From CAYLLN01 sp033762315 (GTDB lineage: Bacteria; Planctomycetota; Planctomycetia; Pirellulales; Pirellulaceae): 9,695 nucleotides of DNA. The stretch is from contig JANRLS010000260.1 of assembly GCA_033762315.1 (NCBI GenBank), forward strand, positions 1 to 9,695, in the 5' to 3' direction. The notes beneath the pieces are model-generated. The model did no database searches. It saw nothing but the letters and a program-made list of their open reading frames with translations, and had not been told where the DNA came from. Numbering within the stretch: the first letter of the stretch is position 1; each line of letters starts with the position of its first letter. Positions 1-6,370 of the stretch are shown here, one piece after another. The position numbers and the translations under genes were made by a program.

Positions 1-117
1 TCGATAAGCTGGCTCCAGAACTTTCGGCGTCTTGTCACGCGTTACGAGTACCATGCCCATCTCTTTCACGGATTCGTCCAGCTTGCGTGCCTCATCGTCG
101 TCCTAGGACGGTTTTGA
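1..117 (+). CDS. IS5-family-type transposase, C-terminal end (partial)
   Basis: This is the 3' end of a transposase gene cut off by the left edge: 38 codons in frame 1 ending in TGA at 115-117. The peptide contains SISWLQNFRRLVTRYEYHAH followed by a hydrophobic LACLIVVLGRF-type tail. It matches what I know of the C-terminus of DDE transposases of the IS5 group, where an ER(T/S)-x-x-WL-x-x-(F/N)RRL-x-x-(R/D)YE segment follows the last catalytic glutamate and the protein closes with a short hydrophobic helix. The catalytic Glu itself would lie just outside the window, so activity cannot be judged. The reverse strand is also open here, but its reading has no family resemblance. The family call rests on motif memory; the exact IS name is unknown. 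Confidence 0.72.
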   Translation, partial: SISWLQNFRRLVTRYEYHAHLFHGFVQLACLIVVLGRF

Positions 118-360
118 AATACGCTCTAGTAACTATAGTAAGTCGGCCGAGAATAAGTCGCTGGATTTCGTCGTAAAGCATTTTTCATAAACAACTTGCG
201 GCAAAACGGCGGCGCAAGCAAAATGGAGCGCGATTATAAGCGGATTGCAATAAGCGGGGATGGAATCGCGGGCAGGTAGCCACTCCTGCGAGGGGATTTT
301 TCCTGTAATCCTTCCCGTCAGCGGGCTACGGTGTAGCCAGCCAGCAAGGGACGCGTTGGC
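118..360. other. Non-coding stretch between the IS transposase and the FkbM gene
   Basis: No credible gene is visible. The region is more AT-rich than its neighbours near 118-250. The IS right end should lie just after the transposase stop, perhaps around 113-132, but the left terminal repeat is outside the window, so the boundary cannot be fixed. Two small inverted repeats are present: CTTGCG/CGCAAG at 195-200/213-218, and GGCTAC/GTAGCC with a 3-nt loop at 324-338. The second lies 23 nt past the FkbM stop on the minus strand. It has no U-tract, so it is at best a weak 3' end structure. Confidence 0.5.
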
Positions 361-1032
361 CTACTTTCGGACGAAGGCAAACTCATAGCCGCGGGGGGAG
401 ACGTAGCGGCAAGCGTAGCCTTGGGCTTTGATCTGGCGAATGAGCGCCAGGCCTTGCCCGAACGAGCGGGTGGGAAAGTGATAGTGGATTTCGACCAAGA
501 GTTGCTCGACCGGAATGCCGCTGGCGAGCAGATCGGGGACGGCATCGAACTCGCTTCCTTCCACGTCGAGCTTGAGGATGTCGATGTGGTTGTGGCCCAG
601 GTCGCGGGCGATGGTCGCCAACCGGCGGACTTGCCCAGCGACCGGTGGCAAGCTGCCGCCGCGGCGGTCTTGCGAATAGTGAGTCGTTCCCGCGCGGCGC
701 GGCGGATAGAAGAGCAGCTCCCCATCACGATTGGAGATCCCCAGCGGATGAAAGCGAAATTGGGCAGGCAGCTTTTGCCGCGCGACCCACTCCATGCTGG
801 CCGGCGTCGGATCGAAGGCGTGGACCGTGACGCCAAACCGCGCGATCATCGCCAAATCCCAAGCGACGTTGTCTCCCACGCCGAAGGAATGGACAACGCT
901 CTCCGGCCCAACCAAGTTGGGGGCAACGACCCAGTCGCCCACTTTTTCCATCGCGGGGCCGGTTTCGTCGAGCACGCCCGCCCGCCGCAAGCGATGCTGA
1001 CGCAGCTGCTGCTTGAGGAGTTTGAGCAGCAT
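361..1032 (-). CDS. FkbM-family SAM-dependent methyltransferase
   Basis: This 223-residue protein is probably a soluble cytoplasmic methyltransferase that moves a methyl group from S-adenosylmethionine to a hydroxyl, typically on a sugar or a secondary metabolite. A glycine-rich SAM-binding motif lies at about 47-56 (VVHSFGVGDN). An acidic motif at the end of the second strand follows at 71-75 (HAFDP). The family hallmark is DILKLDVEGSEFD at 151-163, and EIHYHF at 181-186 follows it. The length is usual for the family. The ATG at 1032 is preceded by TGAGGA with a 6-nt gap, and that site overlaps the stop of the HD-domain gene, so translation is probably coupled. The substrate cannot be told from sequence, and no glycosyltransferase neighbours are present to suggest one. 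Confidence 0.85.
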   Translation of the reverse strand: MLLKLLKQQLRQHRLRRAGVLDETGPAMEKVGDWVVAPNLVGPESVVHSFGVGDNVAWDLAMIARFGVTVHAFDPTPASMEWVARQKLPAQFRFHPLGISNRDGELLFYPPRRAGTTHYSQDRRGGSLPPVAGQVRRLATIARDLGHNHIDILKLDVEGSEFDAVPDLLASGIPVEQLLVEIHYHFPTRSFGQGLALIRQIKAQGYACRYVSPRGYEFAFVRK

Positions 1033-1038
1033 GGCGAT

Positions 1039-1044
1039 TCCTCA
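1039..1044 (-). promoter_or_regulatory. Shine-Dalgarno embedded in the upstream stop codon
   Basis: On the minus strand TGAGGA combines the TGA stop of the HD-domain gene (1044-1042) with an AGGA ribosome-binding core, 6 nt before the methyltransferase ATG. Terminating ribosomes would sit directly on the next initiation site. This supports both the chosen start and translational coupling. Confidence 0.65.
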
Positions 1045-2376
1045 CGCCAGTTGCCGGAGCGTTTCGGCCAAGAGCGCGTCCAGATTCGCGGTCGGTCGCA
1101 ACTCGGCGACGAGGCGCGGATGCACGAAGAGTCGCACGCGCTTGACGTAGTCGTCGAACTGCCTGGTCGCGAGCGTATGCACGGCAGGAGAAATCTCGGC
1201 CAGCGTGCGATAGCGGTTTTCCTTGGGAAAGAAAACCTCGACGTGGAACTCGACCTCGCGCTTGGCGGGGGGAGCATCAAACAGCACTTCGTGCGGCGGC
1301 ACGCGGCGGCCCACTTGCTTGCTGGCGGCGGCGGCAAAGGCGTCGCTGGCGGCGACCAGCCATGGATACGGCCGGCGGGCGAATTTTTCGTAAAACTCTG
1401 GCTGCTGAAAATGGCTCAGCTCGACCAGCCGCTTGTAGAGCCGCCGGGCCGGGCCAAACAGGCCATCCAGCAGCTCCGCCGCGGGAGAATTGCCCGCCGC
1501 TGCGCAGAGGCTGTCGATCAGCGGCTGCTCGGTCTGGCGAAAAAGCGAATCGAGATCGAGCTGCCCATGCAACAGGAAAAAGGCCCGCTGCAGCATGGCA
1601 GTGGCCGCGCGAACCGCGTGGTGCCAATACACTTCGCTGAACATCACATAACGGGCAAAGACCATCATTTCGGCGGCGGTGCGTCCCTTGGCGGTGATGG
1701 CGAGGCCGTCCCCCGCCTGGTTCAGGCACAAGCTGCCGACGAGCCGTTGTTGGTCAAAATTGCGGCCATAGGGGACGCCGGCATGGAGGCTGTCGCGGAC
1801 GAGATAGTCCATCTTGTCGATGTCGATCGGCCCGCTAAGCAGGCTTTTGAGGATTCGCTGCCGGGTATCGCGCGGCTTTTCAGAAAGGAGCGCGGTCACG
1901 TCGCGGGGCTGCACGTTCCAATCGTCGCGCAGGGCGTCGGCGATTTCCCCTTCGAGCAAAAAGCTGTTGGCGAACAGCTCGTGCGTCGGCACGCCGGGCA
2001 GGGCAATGTCCTCGATCGCGTGGCAAAACGGCCAGTGACCCAGATCGTGGAGCAAAGCGGCGACGAGAAACGCCTCGGCATCGGCCGAGCCAATGGCGGC
2101 GGCAAAGCGCGGGTCGCCGGCCAACTGCTTGAGATAGACGAGCGCGTTGCGATAGACGCCGAGCGAATGCTCCAGGCGCGTGTGGTTCGCGGCGGGATAG
2201 ACCAGAGCCACGAGGCCAAGCTGGCTAATCCGCGCGAGGCGGCGGAACTCCGGGCAATCGACCAGCGCGCGGACGCGCGGCGTCAGCGGCACATCGAGCT
2301 CGTGCGGAATCCGCACCAGGTTTTGCCGCGTATCGAGCGACCGGAGTTCGGAAAGTTCGGATAAGGAGGACGACAT
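1042..2376 (-). CDS. HD-domain phosphohydrolase (dGTPase/SAMHD1-like)
   Basis: This 444-residue protein belongs to the HD superfamily branch that includes dNTP triphosphohydrolases (COG1078-like), which cleave dNTPs to deoxynucleoside plus triphosphate. The four metal ligands expected for this fold are visible: H70 in NHTRLEHSLG, the H110-D111 pair in ALLHDLGHWPFCH, and D185 in PIDIDKMDYLVRDSLHAG. The IPHELDVPLTPRVRALVDCPEFRRL segment at the N-terminus also fits, resembling the entry to the domain in SAMHD1 and YwfO relatives. The region after about residue 220 is helical and less conserved. The ATG at 2376 has no strong Shine-Dalgarno. It is followed 9 nt later by the methyltransferase gene and preceded by a heptad-repeat hairpin. 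The nucleotide substrate is not provable from sequence; some relatives act on other phosphates. Confidence 0.87.
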   Translation of the reverse strand: MSSSLSELSELRSLDTRQNLVRIPHELDVPLTPRVRALVDCPEFRRLARISQLGLVALVYPAANHTRLEHSLGVYRNALVYLKQLAGDPRFAAAIGSADAEAFLVAALLHDLGHWPFCHAIEDIALPGVPTHELFANSFLLEGEIADALRDDWNVQPRDVTALLSEKPRDTRQRILKSLLSGPIDIDKMDYLVRDSLHAGVPYGRNFDQQRLVGSLCLNQAGDGLAITAKGRTAAEMMVFARYVMFSEVYWHHAVRAATAMLQRAFFLLHGQLDLDSLFRQTEQPLIDSLCAAAGNSPAAELLDGLFGPARRLYKRLVELSHFQQPEFYEKFARRPYPWLVAASDAFAAAASKQVGRRVPPHEVLFDAPPAKREVEFHVEVFFPKENRYRTLAEISPAVHTLATRQFDDYVKRVRLFVHPRLVAELRPTANLDALLAETLRQLA

Positions 2377-2390
2377 GGGGAAAAAGCTCG

Positions 2391-2467
2391 GAGTTCAAGG
2401 TTCCCAGTTCAAGGTTCAAAATTGAAAGTGAATCAACTTTGAACCTTGGAACTTGAACTTTGAACTC
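2391..2467. repeat. Heptad-phased inverted repeat (35-bp imperfect hairpin)
   Basis: From 2393 to 2467 the sequence runs in consecutive 7-nt units. Four GTTCAAG-like units come first (2393-2420), then two degenerate units, then AACTTTG, AACCTTG, GAACTTG and AACTTTG (2435-2462) with a partial unit. The right half is the reverse complement of the left. Arms at 2391-2425 and 2433-2467 pair at 28 of 35 positions around a 7-nt loop. The element fills most of the gap between the zinc-ribbon gene stop (2470) and the HD gene start (2376). It lacks a GC-rich stem and a U-tract, so it does not look like a standard intrinsic terminator, though the transcript could fold here. Confidence 0.85.
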
Positions 2468-2469
2468 AT

Positions 2470-3165
2470 TCACTTGACGACGTTCCAATACGCATCCATT
2501 CCCATCACCAGCCGCAAGATCACCGTCGAAACCAGATACAGCGTGTAGTGGAGCGCCCCTTGGCCGAGTTCGAGATCGAGGCTCGCCTGGGCGGTGACGG
2601 CACCGGCGACGATCGCCACGATCATCGCGATGGCGGCAAAGATGAGCCCCGGCGGTTTCAGCGTCGGATCGAGATACCAGACGACCAGCCAAAACGCTCC
2701 CCAGAGGAGCGGATAGACGACCGAGGGAGCGATCAGCCGCAGCCACAAATCCTGGCCGCGGTGGGGCTCCAGCTCGTCGTCGCGCAGAAAGGTATAGCCG
2801 GCGATGGCTAGCGGCGGGGCAAGCAGCACCGCGCCGACTATCGTGATGAGCGGCGGAATGGTGCCGCCGGGAAACGCCAGCCGCAGGACGAAAGCGATGA
2901 CCAGCACAAGCAGCACCGAACCGACGATGATGCCGATGAGGGTCCGCGAGAGGCGCACCTCTTCGCGCACCAGCGGCTTGAGAACGGCCACTCCCTTGCT
3001 GTCTTTGGGGCCGGTTTGCTCCGGCGCGTGGATGACGACTTCGTCTTTTTTTTCGGGAACGGTGATGACGAACTTACACTTGGGGCACGGCCCCTTTTTG
3101 CCGGCGAATTTGTCGCTGACCTGGAAGCGCTGTTTGCAACCGGGACAGGTGACATCTATCGCCAT
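2470..3165 (-). CDS. Zinc-ribbon multi-pass membrane protein, function unknown
   Basis: This 231-residue protein starts with a zinc ribbon, C7-P-G-C10 and C27-P-K-C30, of the MJ0042 type often found at the N-terminus of planctomycete and myxobacterial membrane proteins. A charged linker (about 37-73) leads into hydrophobic segments at roughly 75-97, 103-125, 143-165 and 172-194, with a possible fifth at 205-223. The ribbon would then be cytoplasmic if the N-terminus is inside. No catalytic motif is visible in the membrane part. The gene lies 61 nt downstream of the PH-domain gene and 93 nt upstream of the HD gene, all on the same strand, so co-transcription is likely. The ATG at 3165 is chosen because the ribbon begins immediately after it; there is no clear Shine-Dalgarno. 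A general sensing or scaffolding role is only a guess. Confidence 0.82.
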   Translation of the reverse strand: MAIDVTCPGCKQRFQVSDKFAGKKGPCPKCKFVITVPEKKDEVVIHAPEQTGPKDSKGVAVLKPLVREEVRLSRTLIGIIVGSVLLVLVIAFVLRLAFPGGTIPPLITIVGAVLLAPPLAIAGYTFLRDDELEPHRGQDLWLRLIAPSVVYPLLWGAFWLVVWYLDPTLKPPGLIFAAIAMIVAIVAGAVTAQASLDLELGQGALHYTLYLVSTVILRLVMGMDAYWNVVK

Positions 3166-3226
3166 GGCAAGCCGTCAGTCGAGAGGTGCGGCGAGCGTGC
3201 CGGGGCTCGCGCCGGGGGCCTGTTCG

Positions 3227-3751
3227 TTACCGCTGCCGATCGCGAGCCTTCTTGACGCCGGCATGGGCCTGGCGCGACTTGAGGCAAGTGGCGCGGAAGG
3301 TGTCGGGCCGCGACACCCCTTCGAGCCGGAAGGTTTCGATCGCGCCGAGCTTGAAGATGAGATCCCCCGCGTGATACCAGGCCTGGCCCGGCTGAACGAC
3401 AACCTCGATCGCGTCGAAGCGGTCGAAATCGACCGACTTGTCGTCCTTGGCCGTCAGTCCTCTTTGCACGATCACGCGGCGGTTCGTCAGCGTGTAGCGC
3501 GTGCCGACAAACGGCAGAACACGCCAAAAGTAGAGCACGAGGGCGACGGGAATCGAGGCCAGGGCGAGCAGATTGCCCAGGCGAAAGATGTAAATGTCGG
3601 GCCAGCGAATGGCGAACAGCGACCCCAACGTGCGGCCCATCCCGTAGGCGGCAATGCTGGGCCAAACGGTCATCACGGTGGTTTCTTTAAGCTCGGCGGG
3701 CGAAACGCCGGCAATCGGCTGCAAGCTGGCAGCCGCGGTGGCAGTGGTCAT
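3227..3751 (-). CDS. PH-domain (bPH2-like) membrane protein
   Basis: The 174-residue product has a hydrophobic stretch at about 58-80 that should span the membrane. A bacterial pleckstrin-homology-like domain follows: YTLTNRRVIVQRGL at 86-99 is the typical first strands of the bPH2/YdbS-type fold. The later segments SVDFDRFDAIEV, AGDLIF and RLEGVSRPDTF match the rest of that domain. The tail from about 160 is short and very basic. The weakly hydrophobic segment at 29-50 may form a second membrane contact. Such proteins are usually membrane-bound with the PH domain inside; their ligands are mostly unknown. This is the first gene of the four-gene minus-strand cluster. The ATG at 3751 lacks a clear Shine-Dalgarno, so an internal start at Met27 is possible. 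Confidence 0.82.
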   Translation of the reverse strand: MTTATAAASLQPIAGVSPAELKETTVMTVWPSIAAYGMGRTLGSLFAIRWPDIYIFRLGNLLALASIPVALVLYFWRVLPFVGTRYTLTNRRVIVQRGLTAKDDKSVDFDRFDAIEVVVQPGQAWYHAGDLIFKLGAIETFRLEGVSRPDTFRATCLKSRQAHAGVKKARDRQR

Positions 3752-3833
3752 AGGTCGGCTGGTGGTTTGGATTTACGACTATGGGAAAATCAGCCTAACA
3801 AAGGGGCGGACGACTCACCAGCGGTGACGGATG

Positions 3834-3864
3834 GTGAATATGCAGTGAACTGCGGGAAATTCAC
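3834..3864. promoter_or_regulatory. Nested palindrome, possible operator
   Basis: GTGAAT (3834-3839) and ATTCAC (3859-3864) form an inverted repeat. It encloses a second palindrome, GCAGT-GA-ACTGC (3842-3853). The pair overlaps the candidate minus-strand promoter of the PH-domain gene, which is where a repressor site would be expected. No regulator is encoded in the window. Confidence 0.3.
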
Positions 3865-4023
3865 AATTTGGATGGATGATTGTCTGCGGTAGCACGGCCC
3901 GTTACTCCTCGAAGAAACATCAACGAGATTTGATTTATTTGGGGATTTTTGCTAATTTCAACGTAACGGCATTGGCCGATGCGACACATAAGGATAGTCC
4001 GATCCCCGCTTTCACCTTCCCCC

Positions 4024-4030
4024 AGGAGAG
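4024..4030 (+). promoter_or_regulatory. Shine-Dalgarno fixing the DUF1501 start
   Basis: AGGAGAG lies 7 nt before the ATG at 4038. It favours this start over the upstream in-frame ATG at 3876, which has no comparable site and would bury the twin-arginine motif 70 residues into the protein. Confidence 0.75.
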
Positions 4031-4037
4031 CCCACCC

Positions 4038-5306
4038 ATGCTAAAAATTCGTTTTGGCTCGACTTCGCATTATTGCGACGGCGTTTCGCGCCGGTCGTTT
4101 CTCAAGCTGGGGGCGATGGCAACCGGGGGCCTCACGCTGGCCGAACTCTTCCGCGCCGAGGCGGCGGCAGGCATCGGCTCGTCGAACAAGGCGATCATCA
4201 ATGTCCATCTCGGTGGTGGCCCTTCGCATCAAGACATGTGGGATCTGAAGCCCCAAGCGGCCGCGGAGTTCCGCGGGGAATTCAACCCCATTGCCACCAA
4301 TGTGCCCGGCATGGACATCTGCGAGCTATTTCCCAAGCTGGCGACGATGGCCGATAAGTTCTCGATCATCCGCTCGCTCATCGGCTCGGCGGGCGAACAC
4401 TCAAACCACCAAACCCACACCGCCTACCACAGCCGCGACCTGCGGAATGCCGGTGGCCGGCCGTCGCTGGGGAGCGTCGTCTCCAAGATGTTCGGTGAAG
4501 GAGCGGGGGGCGCTCCGGCCTTCATTTCGTACAACGGCGGCGAGACCGGCTATCTTGGCCCGGTGTATAAGCCCTTCCAGCCGATGGGGGGTGGCCTCAA
4601 GCTGCAAGACGGCCTGACCGCGACCCGCCTGGACGACCGCACCAACCTGCTCGGCTCACTCGACAAGATCCGCCGCGACATGGACAAGAGCGGCCAAATG
4701 GATGCCCTCGATTCGTTCACGCGCCGGGCGGTCGATGTCGTCACCAGCGGCAAAGTGGCCGATGCTTTGGACCGCAACAAGGTCAGCGCCAAGGACGAAG
4801 AACGCTATGGCAAAGAGGCGATGTCGTTCCTCACCGCGCGGCGCCTGGTCGAAGCGGGCGTGCGCGTCGTCACCTTCAACTGGGGTGGCTGGGACACGCA
4901 TAGCGGCAACTTCACCACGCTCAAGCGGCAACTGCCGCAAATGGACCGGGGCTTGTCGGCCTTGCTGACCGACCTGTCGGCCTCGGGCCTCGACAAGGAT
5001 GTCACGGTCATCGTGTGGGGTGAATTCGGCCGCACGCCGCGCATCAACATGAGCGCCGGCCGCGACCACTGGCCGCAAGTCATGGCCGCGTTCCTGGCTG
5101 GCGGCGGCATGAAGGGAGGGCAAGTCATCGGCTCCACTACCAAGAATGCCGAAGGAGCGAAGGACCGCCCGGTGCAGGTGCAGGAAGTCTTTGCCACCCT
5201 CTATCGCAACCTGGGGATCGATGTCCGCACCGCGCAGCTCTTCGACACTGCCGGCCGCCCGCAGTATCTCGTCGAGAAGCGCGACGTGATTAGCGAACTG
5301 GTGTAG
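4038..5306 (+). CDS. DUF1501-family protein with Tat signal
   Basis: This 422-residue protein belongs to the DUF1501 family, which is greatly expanded in planctomycetes and distantly related to the alkaline phosphatase/sulfatase fold. Its biochemical role is not established. A twin-arginine leader is visible at 18-25 (RRSFLKLG), followed by a weakly hydrophobic segment and an Ala-rich cleavage region near 40-45, so export in folded form is likely. Family motifs follow in order: GGGPSHQDMWD at 59-69, NWGGWDTHS at 281-289, WGEFGRTP at 327-334 and GRDHWP at 341-346; the Asp and His residues resemble metal ligands. Length is normal. DUF1501 genes usually follow a PSCyt1-DUF1549-DUF1553 gene; here the nearest one lies about 2.8 kb downstream behind three opposite-strand genes. 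The gene ends in a clear terminator. Confidence 0.93.
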   Translation: MLKIRFGSTSHYCDGVSRRSFLKLGAMATGGLTLAELFRAEAAAGIGSSNKAIINVHLGGGPSHQDMWDLKPQAAAEFRGEFNPIATNVPGMDICELFPKLATMADKFSIIRSLIGSAGEHSNHQTHTAYHSRDLRNAGGRPSLGSVVSKMFGEGAGGAPAFISYNGGETGYLGPVYKPFQPMGGGLKLQDGLTATRLDDRTNLLGSLDKIRRDMDKSGQMDALDSFTRRAVDVVTSGKVADALDRNKVSAKDEERYGKEAMSFLTARRLVEAGVRVVTFNWGGWDTHSGNFTTLKRQLPQMDRGLSALLTDLSASGLDKDVTVIVWGEFGRTPRINMSAGRDHWPQVMAAFLAGGGMKGGQVIGSTTKNAEGAKDRPVQVQEVFATLYRNLGIDVRTAQLFDTAGRPQYLVEKRDVISELV

Positions 5307-5312
5307 CTTGAA

Positions 5313-5424
5313 GTGGGGCAGGCGTCACGCCTGCCGAATGAGAGAACGGTTCACAAGAGCCGGGGATTCCCAGTCGAATCCCCGGCTTTTCTTTTCATCT
5401 TGGCAGGCGAGACGCCTGCCCTAC
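5313..5424. repeat. REP/BIME-like element: two inverted palindromes around a terminator
   Basis: Two near-identical palindromic units face each other. The first (5313-5335) has stem GGCAGGCG/CGCCTGCC with loop TCA. The second (5402-5424) has the same stem with loop AGA. The reverse complement of the second matches the first at 21 of 23 positions, including the GTRGGG lead-in. They flank the intrinsic terminator and fill the space between the converging DUF1501 and oxidoreductase genes. This layout matches bacterial interspersed mosaic elements built from REP palindromes. I recall similar GGCAGGCG palindromes scattered in planctomycete genomes, but copy number cannot be checked here. Confidence 0.8.
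5359..5395 (+). terminator. Intrinsic terminator of the DUF1501 gene
   Basis: A perfect 10-bp GC-rich stem, GCCGGGGATT (5359-5368) and AATCCCCGGC (5377-5386), closes an 8-nt loop and is followed by TTTTCTTTT (5387-5395). It lies 52 nt past the DUF1501 stop. In the other direction the run after the stem is poor in U, so it should act mainly on the plus strand. Confidence 0.88.
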
Positions 5425-5431
5425 GAATCGC

Positions 5432-6346
5432 TTATCGCCGCTTCCAGTCGATTCCCGAAAGCTGCGCGAGCGCCAGTTCCAAAGCGTGCGTGCCGCTGCG
5501 GCCGTGCCCTTGGGCTTGCAGGGCGATATAGAGCTGCCGGGCGAGCGCCAGCCCTGGCAGGGCCAGCCCCATCCGGTTGGCCTCTTCGATGGCGATTCCC
5601 ATGTCCTTGATAAAGTGCTCGACGTAAAAGCCCGGATCGAAATTGTTGGCGATGATCCGCGGACCGAGGTTCGAGAGGGACCAACTTCCCGCCGCGCCAG
5701 GGGCCACCGATTGCAGCACCGTCGGCAGGTCGAGGCCTGCCTTGTAGGCATAAAGCAGCGCCTCGCACACCCCGATCATGCCGCTGGCGATGAGAATCTG
5801 GTTGGCCATTTTGGTGTGCTGCCCCGCGCCGGCCGCTCCCTGATGAATGATCGTTTTGCCCATCGCCTCCCAGCAGGGATGCAGCGCTTCGACCGCTTCG
5901 CGATCGCCACCGATCATGATCGAAAGGCGGGCTTCTTTCGCGCCGATGTCGCCGCCCGAAACCGGCGCATCGACCGCGGCCACGCCGCGCTGCTTGGCCG
6001 CGTAATAGATCTCGACCGCCAGCGACGGCTCGCTGGTGGTCATATCGACGGCGATGTTGCCCCCCTTGCTTCCCGCCAGGATGCCGTCGGCACCGAGAAA
6101 GACCTCGCGCACGTCGCGCGGAAATCCGACAATGGCGAAGACCACGTCGCTTTGCTGCGCCACCTGCCGGGGGCTGGCTCCCCAGGCGGCCCCTCGGTCG
6201 AGCAGGGGCTGGGCCTTGGCTCGCGAGCGGTTATAGACCGTCATCGCGAATCCCTTGGAGACCAGATGCCCGCACATCGAGGTGCCCATCACCCCCGTTC
6301 CAACCCACCCCAGCCGGGTCACGCCGGGCACAATTTTCATCGTCAT
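5432..6346 (-). CDS. NAD(P)-dependent 3-hydroxyisobutyrate dehydrogenase-like oxidoreductase
   Basis: This 304-residue protein is a beta-hydroxyacid dehydrogenase (HIBADH/GarR/GlxR family), which oxidises or reduces a short 3-hydroxyacid or a semialdehyde. The Rossmann motif GWVGTGVMG is at 13-21. The residues after the second strand, NRSR at 39-42, favour NADP(H) over NAD(H). The substrate-binding signature DAPVSGGDIGAKEARLSIM is at 126-144. The catalytic lysine is K179 in GAGQHTKMANQI, with N183 nearby, and FIKDMGIA at 245-252 is the conserved C-terminal motif. Length is normal. AAGGAG ends 7 nt before the ATG at 6346 and supports the start. The gene is 24 nt downstream of the 158-aa gene and last in the floA cluster. 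The substrate (hydroxyisobutyrate, tartronate semialdehyde or other) is undecided. Confidence 0.92.
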   Translation of the reverse strand: MTMKIVPGVTRLGWVGTGVMGTSMCGHLVSKGFAMTVYNRSRAKAQPLLDRGAAWGASPRQVAQQSDVVFAIVGFPRDVREVFLGADGILAGSKGGNIAVDMTTSEPSLAVEIYYAAKQRGVAAVDAPVSGGDIGAKEARLSIMIGGDREAVEALHPCWEAMGKTIIHQGAAGAGQHTKMANQILIASGMIGVCEALLYAYKAGLDLPTVLQSVAPGAAGSWSLSNLGPRIIANNFDPGFYVEHFIKDMGIAIEEANRMGLALPGLALARQLYIALQAQGHGRSGTHALELALAQLSGIDWKRR

Positions 6347-6370
6347 GGTGTCGCTCCTTGGTAAAAGTTC

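Larger units (their letters stand above)
3752..4037. promoter_or_regulatory. Divergent intergenic region with candidate promoters and operator
   Basis: This spacer separates the minus-strand PH-domain cluster from the plus-strand DUF1501 gene and is clearly more AT-rich than the genes. For the minus strand a weak candidate is TTGTGA (3866-3861), an 18-nt spacer and CATATT (3842-3837). For the plus strand a weak candidate is TTGATT (3930-3935), a 17-nt spacer and TAATTT (3953-3958) with a TG just upstream. A nested palindrome lies on the minus-strand candidate. An open frame runs upstream of the DUF1501 start through 3876, but it lacks a ribosome-binding site and resembles no leader, so I treat it as untranslated. 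All promoter calls are pattern matches only. Confidence 0.35.

Noticed and set aside
1..69. Minus-strand open frame at the left edge with a coding-like peptide (KEMGMVLVTRDKTPKVLEPA)
   Set aside because: It looked at first like a small antitoxin-type N-terminus, but it has no ribosome-binding site and is blocked upstream by a stop. The plus strand at the same place gives a recognisable transposase C-terminus.
421..2364. Plus-strand open frame of 647 codons
   Set aside because: It lies entirely opposite the FkbM and HD genes, which have clear family motifs. Long antisense frames are expected in high-GC DNA, and the peptide has no recognisable domain and a basic, low-complexity composition.
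2804..3892. Plus-strand open frame of 362 codons
   Set aside because: It spans the zinc-ribbon and PH-domain genes in antisense and crosses their spacer. No family resemblance and no ribosome-binding site.
3876..4037. N-terminal extension of the DUF1501 protein from an ATG at 3876
   Set aside because: No Shine-Dalgarno, and the added peptide is not leader-like. The ATG at 4038 has AGGAGAG at the right distance and places the twin-arginine motif near the N-terminus.
5361..5386. Possible tRNA T-arm (TCGAATCC) near 5374-5381 and again near 7989-7996
   Set aside because: No acceptor, D or anticodon stems can be formed around either. The first is part of the terminator stem and loop.
5308..5610. 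Short plus-strand frames after the DUF1501 stop
   Set aside because: They translate the REP-like palindromes and the antisense of the oxidoreductase. Repeat-derived peptides of this type are spurious.
5486..6364. Plus-strand open frame of 292 codons
   Set aside because: Antisense shadow of the oxidoreductase, whose Rossmann and catalytic motifs decide the coding strand.
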